From positions 1-24,973 of the forward strand of contig CAJUBE010000047.1 in the NCBI GenBank assembly GCA_910584725.1: DNA of 24,973 bases. The letters are read 5' to 3'. The notes below the pieces were generated by a model that had not been told where the DNA came from, ran no database searches, and saw only the letters and a program-made list of their open reading frames with translations. Origin of the DNA: an uncultured Lachnospiraceae bacterium (lineage in GTDB: Bacteria > Bacillota > Clostridia > Lachnospirales > Lachnospiraceae). Below are positions 8,233 to 15,409 of the stretch, piece after piece. The position numbers were made by a program, and so were the translations under genes. Within the stretch, counting starts at the first letter, position 1. Every line of letters begins with the position of its first letter.

Positions 8233-8491
8233 AATCTTCTCTCCTTCTTCTCTCTTCTCTTTACTCTCGTTCATCACGCGCCACTCGTAAAATCGCATAT
8301 TCCATGCTCTCCGCTGCTGCGCAGCTTCTTTTACTTGTAAGCGGGCGCTCCCTCAGCCCTTCAACCATTTGTCAATTTCGTGCAAGCACGATTGGCCCTA
8401 TAGTTTCGGTCTGGATGAACTGTTATAATTATATGAGAAGAGCGGATTTAGGGTCGGACCTGCCAACCCTATCTCCGCTCATCATCCCTTA
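8233..8491 (-). other. rpsO-pnp intergenic leader
   Basis: 259 bases lie between rpsO and pnp. Besides the stem-loop at 8440-8480, the minus strand has a TATAAT-like box near 8429-8437 with no good -35, a short hairpin (TCGTGC/GCACGA, about 8382-8395) and a GCTGCGCAGC palindrome around 8315-8325. I see no coding potential with a ribosome binding site. It is probably the pnp 5' untranslated region. Confidence 0.5.
8440..8480 (-). terminator. Stem-loop between rpsO and pnp (terminator or RNase processing site)
   Basis: GAGCGGA (8440-8446) pairs with TCCGCTC (8474-8480), and AGGGT (8450-8454) pairs with ACCCT (8466-8470) around an 11-base loop. It starts 12 bases after the rpsO stop. There is no proper T tract, so a processing site or partial terminator is as likely as a full terminator. 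In Escherichia coli an RNase III stem-loop lies in the same relative place. Confidence 0.5.
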
Positions 8492-8758
8492 TTATTTACG
8501 AAGTCCAAGTCTCTCGATCAGTGCACGATATCTCTCGATATCCTTCTCTTTCAGATAGCCGAGCAGTCCGCGTCTCTGACCTACCATCTTCAGAAGTCCT
8601 CTTCTGGAATGATGATCCTTCGGATTCTCCTTCAGATGCTCTGTCAGCTCCTGAATCCTCGCCGTCAGAACCGCTACCTGTACCTCCGGTGAACCGGTGT
8701 CACCCTCGGATCTGGCATACTCTTTGATGATCGCTGTCTTCTTTTCCTTTGAAATCAT
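8492..8758 (-). CDS. rpsO: 30S ribosomal protein S15
   Basis: An 88-residue primary 16S rRNA-binding protein of the small-subunit platform. The whole family pattern is present: GDTGSPEVQVAVLTARI, LTEHLKENPKDHHSRRGLLKMVGQRRGLLGYL and RYRALIERLGLRK. The ATG at 8758 has AAAGGAG 5 bases upstream. It has its own promoter (8861-8889) and a structured leader of about 95 bases that may serve autoregulation. pnp follows, the usual pairing. Confidence 0.98.
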   Translation of the reverse strand: MISKEKKTAIIKEYARSEGDTGSPEVQVAVLTARIQELTEHLKENPKDHHSRRGLLKMVGQRRGLLGYLKEKDIERYRALIERLGLRK

Positions 8759-8773
8759 AAGTTCTCCTTTCCC

Positions 8774-8795
8774 TCAGGGGGTTACCCTGATAACC
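8774..8795 (-). promoter_or_regulatory. Pseudoknot-capable element in the rpsO leader
   Basis: In minus-strand RNA, GGUUA (8795-8791) can pair with UAACC (8784-8780). The intervening UCAGGG (8790-8785) can also pair with CCCUGA (8779-8774), so the two helices interlock or exclude each other. The element ends three bases before the AAAGGAG of rpsO. S15 autoregulation through an RNA structure at its own ribosome binding site is known in several phyla; this assignment is inferred. Confidence 0.4.
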
Positions 8796-8860
8796 GCCTG
8801 ACACCAAGAAGGGGTCGGAGTGTCCCGCCTCTGCGTGCCGGCTGAAATTCATACCGTCAT

Positions 8861-8889
8861 ATTCTACCACAGTGTCCCCGCCTTGTAAA
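8861..8889 (-). promoter_or_regulatory. rpsO promoter
   Basis: On the minus strand, TTTACA (8884-8889), a 17-base spacer and TAGAAT (8861-8866). The predicted start, near 8854, leaves a leader of about 95 bases. It also shows that rpsO is transcribed independently of the ribF operon here. Confidence 0.65.
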
Positions 8890-8910
8890 GCTTATTTCCC
8901 ATGGATTTTT

Positions 8911-8934
8911 AGAAAATGAACGCTTCTCAGCATT
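8911..8934 (-). terminator. Weak terminator after the membrane protein gene
   Basis: Minus-strand RNA forms AAUGCU/AGCGUU with a GAGA (GNRA) tetraloop (8919-8934), followed by CAUUUUCU. The stem is only 6 bp with one wobble pair. Confidence 0.35.
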
Positions 8935-8949
8935 TTGTGTGCATAAATC

Positions 8950-9013
8950 GTTGCACTTCACACCAAATAGCTGTAAGTGGGTGCAAAATCTGACATTGGG
9001 TGTGAATTGTAAC
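8950..9013. repeat. Imperfect 18-bp inverted repeat in an intergenic region
   Basis: The arm 8950-8967 matches the reverse complement of 8996-9013 at 15 of 18 positions. The spacer holds a third related motif (GTGGGTGCAAAA, around 8977-8988). It lies just past the stop codon of the minus-strand membrane protein and ahead of the rpsO promoter. It could be a structured 3' end, or a relic of a small palindromic mobile element; no coding sequence is associated with it. Confidence 0.5.
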
Positions 9014-9020
9014 CGCAAAG

Positions 9021-9392
9021 TTAGTCGCCCTGACGATAGCCTTCCCCCAGCTTTGCGACAATTTTATCATACTGTCTGTACATCTTCTGCACTTCATTTT
9101 CCAATATATAGTAGTGACGCACATAGGGCACAAGCAGCACCAGAAACGCCGCCACCACAAGGAACCAGCTACCCGCGCCATCCGTTCCCAATGCCATCAG
9201 CAGAAACGCCATCCCAACGGACAGCACGGCAAACAGGGCGAAAATCACCGTGACAATCAGATGGATCAGCCGCTCGTGCTGGAAAAATCCCACCTGTACG
9301 AGATGTTCCTCCCTGATCCGCTCCCAGTCCACATCCTCCCGCAAGAGCAGCTCGTCCATATATTTTCGATAGGTTAAAATCCGTTTCTCCAT
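9021..9392 (-). CDS. Small membrane protein of unknown function
   Basis: A 123-residue protein I cannot assign to a family. A charged N-terminal region (MEKRILTYRKYMDELLLREDVDWERIREEHLVQVGFFQHERLIH) is followed by two hydrophobic segments (about 45-67 and 75-93) and a C-terminal charged helix (YILENEVQKMYRQYDKIVAKLGEGYRQGD). The layout suggests two transmembrane helices with both termini in the cytoplasm. I chose ATG 9392 (AGGGG 5-6 bases upstream) over an in-frame GTG at 9413 that has no ribosome binding site. It starts 25 bases after the NlpC/P60 hydrolase gene and is probably co-transcribed with it. Confidence 0.75.
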   Translation of the reverse strand: MEKRILTYRKYMDELLLREDVDWERIREEHLVQVGFFQHERLIHLIVTVIFALFAVLSVGMAFLLMALGTDGAGSWFLVVAAFLVLLVPYVRHYYILENEVQKMYRQYDKIVAKLGEGYRQGD

Positions 9393-9417
9393 CTTTTCCC
9401 CTGTTCCCCGCACCGCT

Positions 9418-10572
9418 TCAGTCGTACAGGATCCGCACCGCCTTGAAGGGCGTGCGGTAGGACACGTTGGAAATCTTAATGCCCGTCTTGGGACTGCTGG
9501 CGTGGACTACCTGCCCGTTTCCGATATAAATCGCCACATGGTTGATGGTCTTGCCCTTTGCGTAGAAGATCAGGTCACCCGGCTTCGCCTCCGACACCTT
9601 GATGGTGGTGCCGCAGTTTGCCTGCGCCCTGGAATTCCGCGGCAGCTTCACGCCGTACTTCTGAAAGACCCTCATCACAAAGCCGGAACAGTCTGTCCCC
9701 TTCGTCAGACTGGTGCCGCCCCACACATAGGGGTTCCCGATAAATTCCTTGGCATACTGGCAGACATCCACCCGCACATCGGAGACACCCTGCCCGTAAA
9801 GCAGCTCCGTCATGGTGACCGCCGTCCCAAGCTCCGCGCTGACATCCACATACTCCGCGGAGACATAGACCTCGTCGTTGTCCAGAAGCACCTTGACCCA
9901 GTCGCCCTCCACGGCCGCCACCTCAAGCTCCTCGCCCATGGCGACCAGCGTAATTACCTCCGACTCCGTGTTCGCTTCCGCCCGAACCTTCAAACTGTCC
10001 GTGTTCACCTTCGCAACGGTAACCGCCAGCTCCTCCGCCTTAAATTTGGCGGGGACTCCTGTCAAGAGATAATCCAGACTCACATACCCTTCCACGCTCC
10101 CGGATTTGATATGCGCCCAGATATCGTCCGTATCAATCACCTCACAGGCCGCGTTTCTGGGCAGTTTCCCCACAAGCCTGCCATCCTCCGCGGCGATGGC
10201 GCGGATATTCAGGTTATCGCTGACATCCGCAATCCCCAGATTCGTGTAGCCCCAGTTGGCGTTCTTGGCCCGCTCGTAGGCAAGCTCATAATCCTCCGCC
10301 GTCTTGTCGGAGATCATGATCTCGCCCCACCCGATCGCGTCCTCGTCCAGCACATCCTGCGCCGTCTCCACATCATTTTCAGAAACACTCTCCACTGCGC
10401 TGTTCCCGCTGACCTGTCCGTCCTCCTGCGAATCCTTCTCCACTGCCTCCATATCCAATTTCAACTGTCCGATCGGCAAAAGATCAGGCACAGGCATGGA
10501 AGCTTGTACCGCAAATGAAGTCAGCAATAAAGTGACACCCGTTATTATTAAAATTTTTTTCTCTCTTTTCAT
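9418..10572 (-). CDS. Secreted SH3 / NlpC-P60 peptidoglycan hydrolase
   Basis: A 384-residue exported cell-wall enzyme. A signal peptide (KREKK then a hydrophobic core, about 1-25) leads into an acidic linker (about 40-80). Two bacterial SH3-type domains follow at about 112-171 (with LNIRA) and 185-243 (with LKVRAEANTESEVI). The C-terminal NlpC/P60 domain (265-384) has the catalytic Cys295 (TDCSGF), His345 (NHVAIYIG) and third-residue His357 (VHASS). The family cleaves peptide stems, typically D-Glu-meso-DAP or similar bonds. I chose ATG 10572 (AAAGGA upstream, start of the signal peptide) over an ATG 18 codons earlier. It has a near-consensus promoter with a WalR-like box in the leader. Confidence 0.93.
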   Translation of the reverse strand: MKREKKILIITGVTLLLTSFAVQASMPVPDLLPIGQLKLDMEAVEKDSQEDGQVSGNSAVESVSENDVETAQDVLDEDAIGWGEIMISDKTAEDYELAYERAKNANWGYTNLGIADVSDNLNIRAIAAEDGRLVGKLPRNAACEVIDTDDIWAHIKSGSVEGYVSLDYLLTGVPAKFKAEELAVTVAKVNTDSLKVRAEANTESEVITLVAMGEELEVAAVEGDWVKVLLDNDEVYVSAEYVDVSAELGTAVTMTELLYGQGVSDVRVDVCQYAKEFIGNPYVWGGTSLTKGTDCSGFVMRVFQKYGVKLPRNSRAQANCGTTIKVSEAKPGDLIFYAKGKTINHVAIYIGNGQVVHASSPKTGIKISNVSYRTPFKAVRILYD

Positions 10573-10590
10573 GTAAAGCCGTTTCCTTTT

Positions 10591-10634
10591 CCCCGTATGC
10601 AGCTTTTTGTAACATTTCTGTAACAATTACGGGG
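10591..10634 (-). promoter_or_regulatory. WalR-like direct repeat within a leader hairpin of the NlpC/P60 gene
   Basis: On the minus strand, TGTTAC-AGAAA-TGTTAC (10625-10609) matches the published WalR (YycF) consensus TGTWAH-N5-TGTWAH exactly. It lies just downstream of the predicted transcription start. CCCCGTA (10634-10628) and TACGGGG (10597-10591) flank it and could pair in RNA. WalR is known to control wall hydrolases in low-GC Gram-positives; the assignment here is inferred. Confidence 0.45.
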
Positions 10635-10636
10635 TT

Positions 10637-10665
10637 ATTATAACAATCACACTCCTCTCTGTCAA
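10637..10665 (-). promoter_or_regulatory. Consensus promoter for the NlpC/P60 gene
   Basis: On the minus strand, TTGACA (10660-10665), a 17-base spacer and TATAAT (10637-10642) give a perfect housekeeping sigma-factor match. It begins 12 bases after the stop codon of the upstream cotransporter gene. Confidence 0.88.
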
Positions 10666-10676
10666 GCATCGGGCAT

Positions 10677-12311
10677 CTAATTCGGCTCAAAGTAGCTGTT
10701 TGCAAACGCGATATTTGTGGCGTGGTCCGCCACTCTCTCAAGTCCCGACACAATATCCGAGAACATCGCGCCCGCCTCGGGCGTACACTCGTTGCTGGAA
10801 AGCCGCTCGATGTGACGCTGCTGCAGCTCTTTTTCCTTCTCGTCGATCGCCTCTTCCAGATTTCGGATATCCTCCACATGCTCCTCTGTGCTCTTGACAA
10901 ACATCTCAAAGGAGAAGCGCAGAATTGTATTGACCATATCAATCATCTCGCCCAGCTCCCGCTGTGCCGCCTTGGAGAAACCGACGCCGGTCTTTTCCCT
11001 CTGTACCGCCGCGTCCACAATGTTCTCCGCGTGGTCGCCGATCCGCTCAATATCGTTTACCACATGGAACAGCGCGCCGATGCTCTTTAAGTCCTCGATA
11101 GGTAGGGTTGTCTGGTTAATCTTCACCAGATAGTTGGTAATGGCGTGGCTCAAAAAGTCGATGTTCTTCTCCACCTCGTAAACCTCGTCGATCTCCTCCT
11201 GATCGAGCGTAATCAGCGCGTTCATGGCGCGGTTCAGGTTCTCGTTTGCAAGAGAACCCATGCGATCCAGCTCCTTGATGACTTCCACCACCGCCGTTGC
11301 CGGATTTAAGACCACTTTCTCACCGATATACTTCAGCTGGTAGCTGTCCCGGTAACCGATCTTCTTGTCGTCGCCGGACACAAGCACATAGGTCAGCTTC
11401 ACGATCTGTTTGATGAAAGGCATCATAATGATAACCTGAAATACCTTAATCAATATATGTGCATACGCGACCATACGGCCCGGATCGCCGTGTGCCAGAA
11501 CCGACAGGCCGCCAACAATCTGATCTACTGCCAATGTAAATATTATGTAAACTATAACCGTACCGATCACATTGAATACCAGATGGATCGCCGCCGCTCT
11601 CTTTGCGTCTTTCTTACCGTTCAGGGAAGCTAACAGCGCGGAAGTGCAGGCGCCGATATTACAGCCGAGAATAATAAACATGCCGATCTCCATGCTCATC
11701 AGTCCCTGATTCGCCAGAAGCACCATGATACTGACCGTCACGGAAGAACTCTGGATCACCGCCGTCAGTATGGTTCCGAGAAGAACCGCCAGAATCGGGG
11801 ATTTGAGGGAGGCGAACATAAGAAGCACCGCCGGGGAATCCTTCATGCCGGACATGGCGCCCGACATGGTGCTCAGCCCCATAAACAGAACGCCGAAACC
11901 GATAATGACCTCCCCCCATTGGGATACCTTCTGCTTCTTTACAAACATGACAATGAGTACACCCACAAGCAGAATCACGGGGGCAGCCTTCTCCAGTTTA
12001 AAAGAAACGAGCAGCGCCGTCACCGTCGTACCGATATTCGCGCCGAAGATCACGCCCGCCGCCTGCGTCAGCGTCATCAGCCCGGAGTTTACAAAACTGA
12101 CTACCATCACGGTACACGCCGAGGAGGACTGGATCACCGCCGTAAAGAACACACCTACTAAGATCGCCATAAAACGGTTGGTCGTCAGCCGCTCCAGTAT
12201 CCCTCTGAGCTTCGCGCCCGCCACCTTCTCGATGCTGTCGCTCATAATGCGCATACCATACAGGAACAACCCGAGACCGCCCGCCATGGACAGAATAATC
12301 GATATACTCAT
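10677..12311 (-). CDS. Na/Pi cotransporter family protein with C-terminal PhoU-like domain
   Basis: A 544-residue membrane protein. The N-terminal two thirds carry the paired, inverted-topology repeats of the Na/Pi-cotransporter family, each with a QSSS motif: AVIQSSSACTVMVVSFVNSGLM and AVIQSSSVTVSIMVLLANQGLM, plus GANIGTTVTALL and GCNIGACTSALLASL. The C terminus (from about residue 335) is helical and PhoU-like, with paired metal-type motifs (HVVNDIERIGDHAENI and IVSGLERVADHATNIAFA). The family imports or exports phosphate with sodium; direction and substrate are not proven for bacterial PhoU fusions. Start ATG 12311 has AAGGAAGG about 12 bases upstream. It appears monocistronic with its own promoter. 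Confidence 0.92.
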   Translation of the reverse strand: MSISIILSMAGGLGLFLYGMRIMSDSIEKVAGAKLRGILERLTTNRFMAILVGVFFTAVIQSSSACTVMVVSFVNSGLMTLTQAAGVIFGANIGTTVTALLVSFKLEKAAPVILLVGVLIVMFVKKQKVSQWGEVIIGFGVLFMGLSTMSGAMSGMKDSPAVLLMFASLKSPILAVLLGTILTAVIQSSSVTVSIMVLLANQGLMSMEIGMFIILGCNIGACTSALLASLNGKKDAKRAAAIHLVFNVIGTVIVYIIFTLAVDQIVGGLSVLAHGDPGRMVAYAHILIKVFQVIIMMPFIKQIVKLTYVLVSGDDKKIGYRDSYQLKYIGEKVVLNPATAVVEVIKELDRMGSLANENLNRAMNALITLDQEEIDEVYEVEKNIDFLSHAITNYLVKINQTTLPIEDLKSIGALFHVVNDIERIGDHAENIVDAAVQREKTGVGFSKAAQRELGEMIDMVNTILRFSFEMFVKSTEEHVEDIRNLEEAIDEKEKELQQRHIERLSSNECTPEAGAMFSDIVSGLERVADHATNIAFANSYFEPN

Positions 12312-12367
12312 CTTGGTTTAACTATCCTTCCTTTGTTCTTTTCCCCATTGAAAAGCTACACGGTTCT

Positions 12368-12396
12368 ATTGTATCGAAAAAAAAATCCTCTTACAA
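12368..12396 (-). promoter_or_regulatory. Promoter for the Na/Pi cotransporter gene
   Basis: On the minus strand, TTGTAA (12391-12396), a 17-base T-rich spacer and TACAAT (12368-12373), about 57 bases before the start codon. It lies within 65 bases of the ribF stop, so it also marks the break between the ribF operon and this gene. Confidence 0.6.
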
Positions 12397-12429
12397 CCCC
12401 TTACGACAAAAAAAGACTTTTGAAAACGC

Positions 12430-13341
12430 CTACGGAAAATTTCTCCCCGCCTCCACATCGGCCTCGATCTGCCGTCGCAGCGTCTCCACGTCCGCAAACG
12501 CCTGCTCCTCTCTGCGGAATGCCAGAAGCTCCACCGTCATATCCCTGTCGTAGACCTCTCCCGCAAAATCATAGAGATAAGTTTCCACCCCCAGGATCCG
12601 CTCCTCCGAAACGGTAGGCTTGTATCCCACGTTAGAAATCCCCCGGTATGTCTGATCCCCGAGTCTTGCCCGGGAATAGTAAACGCCGTTCGGAGGCAGA
12701 AGCTTTCTTACGTCCGGCAAAAGGTTCGCCGTGGGCATACCGAGTTTCCGTCCGAGCTGTCTGCCGTGGACCACCTTCCCGCTCACACAGTAAGGCGCGC
12801 CCAGCATGGCGGAAACCGTCTCCATCTCACCTGCCCGAACCGCCTGCCGCACTCTGGTGGAACTGACTTCCTCCCCGTCCACGCGTACCTTGTCGATCAG
12901 TTCCACCTGATACCCGCAGGTTCCGGCATACTCCGCCAGAAGCGCGTAATTTCCAGCGCCGCCTTTCCCAAAGGAAATATCCGGCCCCGCGCACAGATAA
13001 GCCGTCCGCATCTGCCCGGCCAGATAACGGGTCACGAAATCCGCAGGCTTCGTGGCTGCCGTCTCACGGTTTAACGGAAACTCAATCAATACATCGATTC
13101 CCAGCCTGGAAAACATCTCTCTTTTTTCCTCTCTGGTAGACAGTTCCTTCGTCTCTCCACCGAAGAAGGATGCCGCCGAGGTATCGAATGTAAACACCAC
13201 CGTCAAGAGCCCCTGCTTTTTCTGCTCCAATACCCGTTCAAGGAGCCGACGGTGGCCCAGATGAATCCCGTCAAACTTCCCAAGCGCCACGGCGCTTTTA
13301 TTTTCCAGCTGAAATTCTGTTGTGTTTTCTACAATTCGCAT
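12430..13341 (-). CDS. ribF: Bifunctional riboflavin kinase / FAD synthetase
   Basis: A 303-residue cytoplasmic enzyme that phosphorylates riboflavin to FMN and adenylates FMN to FAD. The N-terminal nucleotidyltransferase domain shows GKFDGIHLGHRRLL (21-34, the HxGH type motif). The C-terminal kinase domain has GRKLGMPTANL (about 193-203, PTAN motif), then NVGYKPTV and VETYLYDF. Start ATG 13341 has only a weak upstream G-rich sequence and follows a 114-base gap after truB that includes direct repeats and a small upstream reading frame. It is the last gene of the rimP-nusA-infB operon. No FMN riboswitch is visible upstream. Confidence 0.95.
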   Translation of the reverse strand: MRIVENTTEFQLENKSAVALGKFDGIHLGHRRLLERVLEQKKQGLLTVVFTFDTSAASFFGGETKELSTREEKREMFSRLGIDVLIEFPLNRETAATKPADFVTRYLAGQMRTAYLCAGPDISFGKGGAGNYALLAEYAGTCGYQVELIDKVRVDGEEVSSTRVRQAVRAGEMETVSAMLGAPYCVSGKVVHGRQLGRKLGMPTANLLPDVRKLLPPNGVYYSRARLGDQTYRGISNVGYKPTVSEERILGVETYLYDFAGEVYDRDMTVELLAFRREEQAFADVETLRRQIEADVEAGRNFP

Positions 13342-13354
13342 ACCGTCCGTCCCA

Positions 13355-13405
13355 CTTCTGTCTCTCTAACCGGCTTCTGTCTCTGCCGCGTCATGCCCTG
13401 TTCTC
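13355..13405 (-). repeat. Direct repeats in the ribF leader, related to the truB leader
   Basis: The 11-base unit CTTCTGTCTCT (plus strand) occurs at 13355-13365 and again at 13374-13384. It is followed by CATGCCCTG (13392-13400). The sequence just before truB (14376-14426) has a similar layout: CTTTCTGTCTCTT then CATGCCCTG. This suggests duplication of a leader segment between the two adjacent genes. Confidence 0.4.
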
Positions 13406-13455
13406 TCCCGCAATTACTGCATATTCTCCTGAAATGATTCTGATAACGCATGATA

Positions 13456-14373
13456 TTATTTATCTGCCAAGAACATTTTCACAGGACGCGCTTCCCCCTC
13501 GCCTGCATGGTACTCGTAAATACCATAAAACCGCCCGGTCTCGTCGTACATCCGCAGCCGTTCTTTGTCCCGCGGCAAATCTCGCGCCGCAAGCATTGCG
13601 GCGGGAATTTTGTTCCCGTTCTCCAGGAACCTGCACGCCGCAGACATCACCGTCACTCCCCTGCAGTCTCCGAAAACAGCGTCAGGCGAAACAATAACAC
13701 TAGATATTTTATCTTCATCCCGCAGCTTTTCGATCTCCGAAAGCCGCAGCGCATTCTCAATTCTGAATATTCCCACCCTGCTTCGTGTCAGAGCTTCCAT
13801 CGCGCCGCCGCAGCCAAGTTTCTCTCCGATATCGTGGCAGAGCGTCCGAATGTATGTGCCCTTCGAGCAGACTGCCCGGAACCTGACCGTGGGAAGATTC
13901 ATTTCCAGAATCTCCAACTCACGAATATGTACCGTGCGGGGAGTCCTCTCCACCTCTTTTCCCGCCCTTGCCAGCTCATAGAGCTTCTTACCGTTCACCT
14001 TGAGGGCCGAGTACATCGGCGGAATCTGCTCATAATCACCGATAAAATCCAAGACACACGCCCGCACCCGCTCTTCTGTCAGTGCCGAAAGCGTCTCCTT
14101 ATCCGCGTGAAACAACACCTGTCCCGATAAATCCTGGGTGTCCGTCTTAACCCCCAGCCTGAGCACGGCGATATACTCTTTATCCCAATCCGTCAGCATG
14201 TCGCACAGTTTCGTGCCCGAACCAAAACATACAGGAAGCACGCCGACCGCGTCCGGGTCGAGTGTCCCTGTATGCCCTATCTTCTTCTGTTTACAGATGC
14301 CGCGGAGTTTCGCCACAACGTCATGTGACGTAAAACCCGCCTCCTTATAAACATTCATAATGCCGTTGTACAT
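13456..14373 (-). CDS. truB: tRNA pseudouridine(55) synthase
   Basis: A 305-residue enzyme making pseudouridine 55 in the T-loop of tRNAs. The catalytic motif GHTGTLDPDAVG has Asp39 as the nucleophile. Other family segments are GFTSHDVVAKLRG, KEYIAVLRLG, QIPPMYSALKVNGKKLYELAR and GTYIRTLCHDIG, and a C-terminal PUA-like tail follows. I chose ATG 14373 (MYNGIMNVYK), where family homology starts. An in-frame ATG at 14415 with GGAG 8 bases upstream would add 14 residues (MAAVRQSQKETERI) and cannot be excluded. It lies between nrnA and ribF in the operon. Confidence 0.95.
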   Translation of the reverse strand: MYNGIMNVYKEAGFTSHDVVAKLRGICKQKKIGHTGTLDPDAVGVLPVCFGSGTKLCDMLTDWDKEYIAVLRLGVKTDTQDLSGQVLFHADKETLSALTEERVRACVLDFIGDYEQIPPMYSALKVNGKKLYELARAGKEVERTPRTVHIRELEILEMNLPTVRFRAVCSKGTYIRTLCHDIGEKLGCGGAMEALTRSRVGIFRIENALRLSEIEKLRDEDKISSVIVSPDAVFGDCRGVTVMSAACRFLENGNKIPAAMLAARDLPRDKERLRMYDETGRFYGIYEYHAGEGEARPVKMFLADK

Positions 14374-14446
14374 AATTCTTTCTGTCTCTTTCTGGCTCTG
14401 ACGTACCGCCGCCATGCCCTGTCTCCATCTTACGACATGTCAGACG

Positions 14447-15409
14447 CTACGCCTGCTCCTTCGTCCAGCCAAGCTGAGCCGCAATCTCCCGCGACAGGTT
14501 GTTGATGTTGTCGTGATATGTACCGTTCATCGTGCATCCCGCGGCACGCACATGACCGCCGCCCCCGAATTTCACAGCCACCTCCGCCACATTGACAAGA
14601 CCGTTCGAGCGCATACTTACCTTGTATTCCAGCGTGCCCGTCTCGTACATAAAGATGGCGCAGTCCACACCCTTTACTCCCTGTAAATAGTTGACGATGC
14701 CGTCCAGATCCTTCGGACCCACACAATAAAAATCCATCATACGCCGACTCACCATGCTGACAATACATCTATTGTCCATAAAGCGCACGCTTCCAAGAAT
14801 CGCCCTGCCCATAATCTGTGTCTGGAAATAAGTCTTCTCGTAGAAGGTTTCCTCTATCAACGCCGAAAAATCAAATCCAAATTTAAGCAGTTCCGACGCA
14901 ATCTGCATCGTGCGCGGAGAGGTGTTAGAATAGCGGAATACGCCTGTGTCGTGGGCAATCCCGATATAAACCGCCTTGGCGATCTCCACATCCACCAGCT
15001 CCGGCTCCATCAGCTCATAGAGCAGCTCCGACGTAGAGCTTTTCTCCGGCTCTATCACATTCACATCCCCGCAGCCCGTATTGCTGACATGATGGTCAAT
15101 ATTGACACGCCTTTTTGCCCGCTTAAAAATAGGCAGCGCCTCTCCCAGCCGCTCGTCGTTACAGTCCAGCGCAAAGAAGACATCATAGATTTCATTATTA
15201 TTAAAATTGGATTTAATATCTTCGATTCCCTCTAATACCCGGAACGGAGCCGGCGGTTCCTCCAGATAAACGTCAATCTGCGCCTTCGGCAGCTCCTTTT
15301 TCAGATAATGGTACAGCGCCAGGCAGGAACACACACAATCCCCGTCAGGCCGCATATGCCCGCCGATCGCCACTGTCTTTACATCCCTTAATTCGTCAAT
15401 CCTCTTCAT
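14447..15409 (-). CDS. nrnA: DHH/DHHA1 phosphoesterase, NrnA-type (oligoribonuclease / pAp phosphatase)
   Basis: A 320-residue enzyme of the DHH family. Metal-binding motifs are visible: His18-x3-Asp22-x-Asp24 (GHMRPDGD), Asp82 (DCND) and the Asp105-His106-His107 triad. The DHHA1 substrate domain ends with GGGGHVRAAG (about 282-291). Family members degrade 2-5 nt RNA oligomers and can dephosphorylate pAp. Start ATG 15409 has GAGGAG just upstream and overlaps the 3' end of rbfA by 14 bases. Its place between rbfA and truB is usual in Clostridia and fits a role in RNA turnover. Confidence 0.92.
   Translation of the reverse strand: MKRIDELRDVKTVAIGGHMRPDGDCVCSCLALYHYLKKELPKAQIDVYLEEPPAPFRVLEGIEDIKSNFNNNEIYDVFFALDCNDERLGEALPIFKRAKRRVNIDHHVSNTGCGDVNVIEPEKSSTSELLYELMEPELVDVEIAKAVYIGIAHDTGVFRYSNTSPRTMQIASELLKFGFDFSALIEETFYEKTYFQTQIMGRAILGSVRFMDNRCIVSMVSRRMMDFYCVGPKDLDGIVNYLQGVKGVDCAIFMYETGTLEYKVSMRSNGLVNVAEVAVKFGGGGHVRAAGCTMNGTYHDNINNLSREIAAQLGWTKEQA

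Noticed and set aside
13342..13455. FMN riboswitch upstream of ribF
   Set aside because: The conserved FMN aptamer elements are absent from the 114-base gap, which holds only direct repeats and a small frame.
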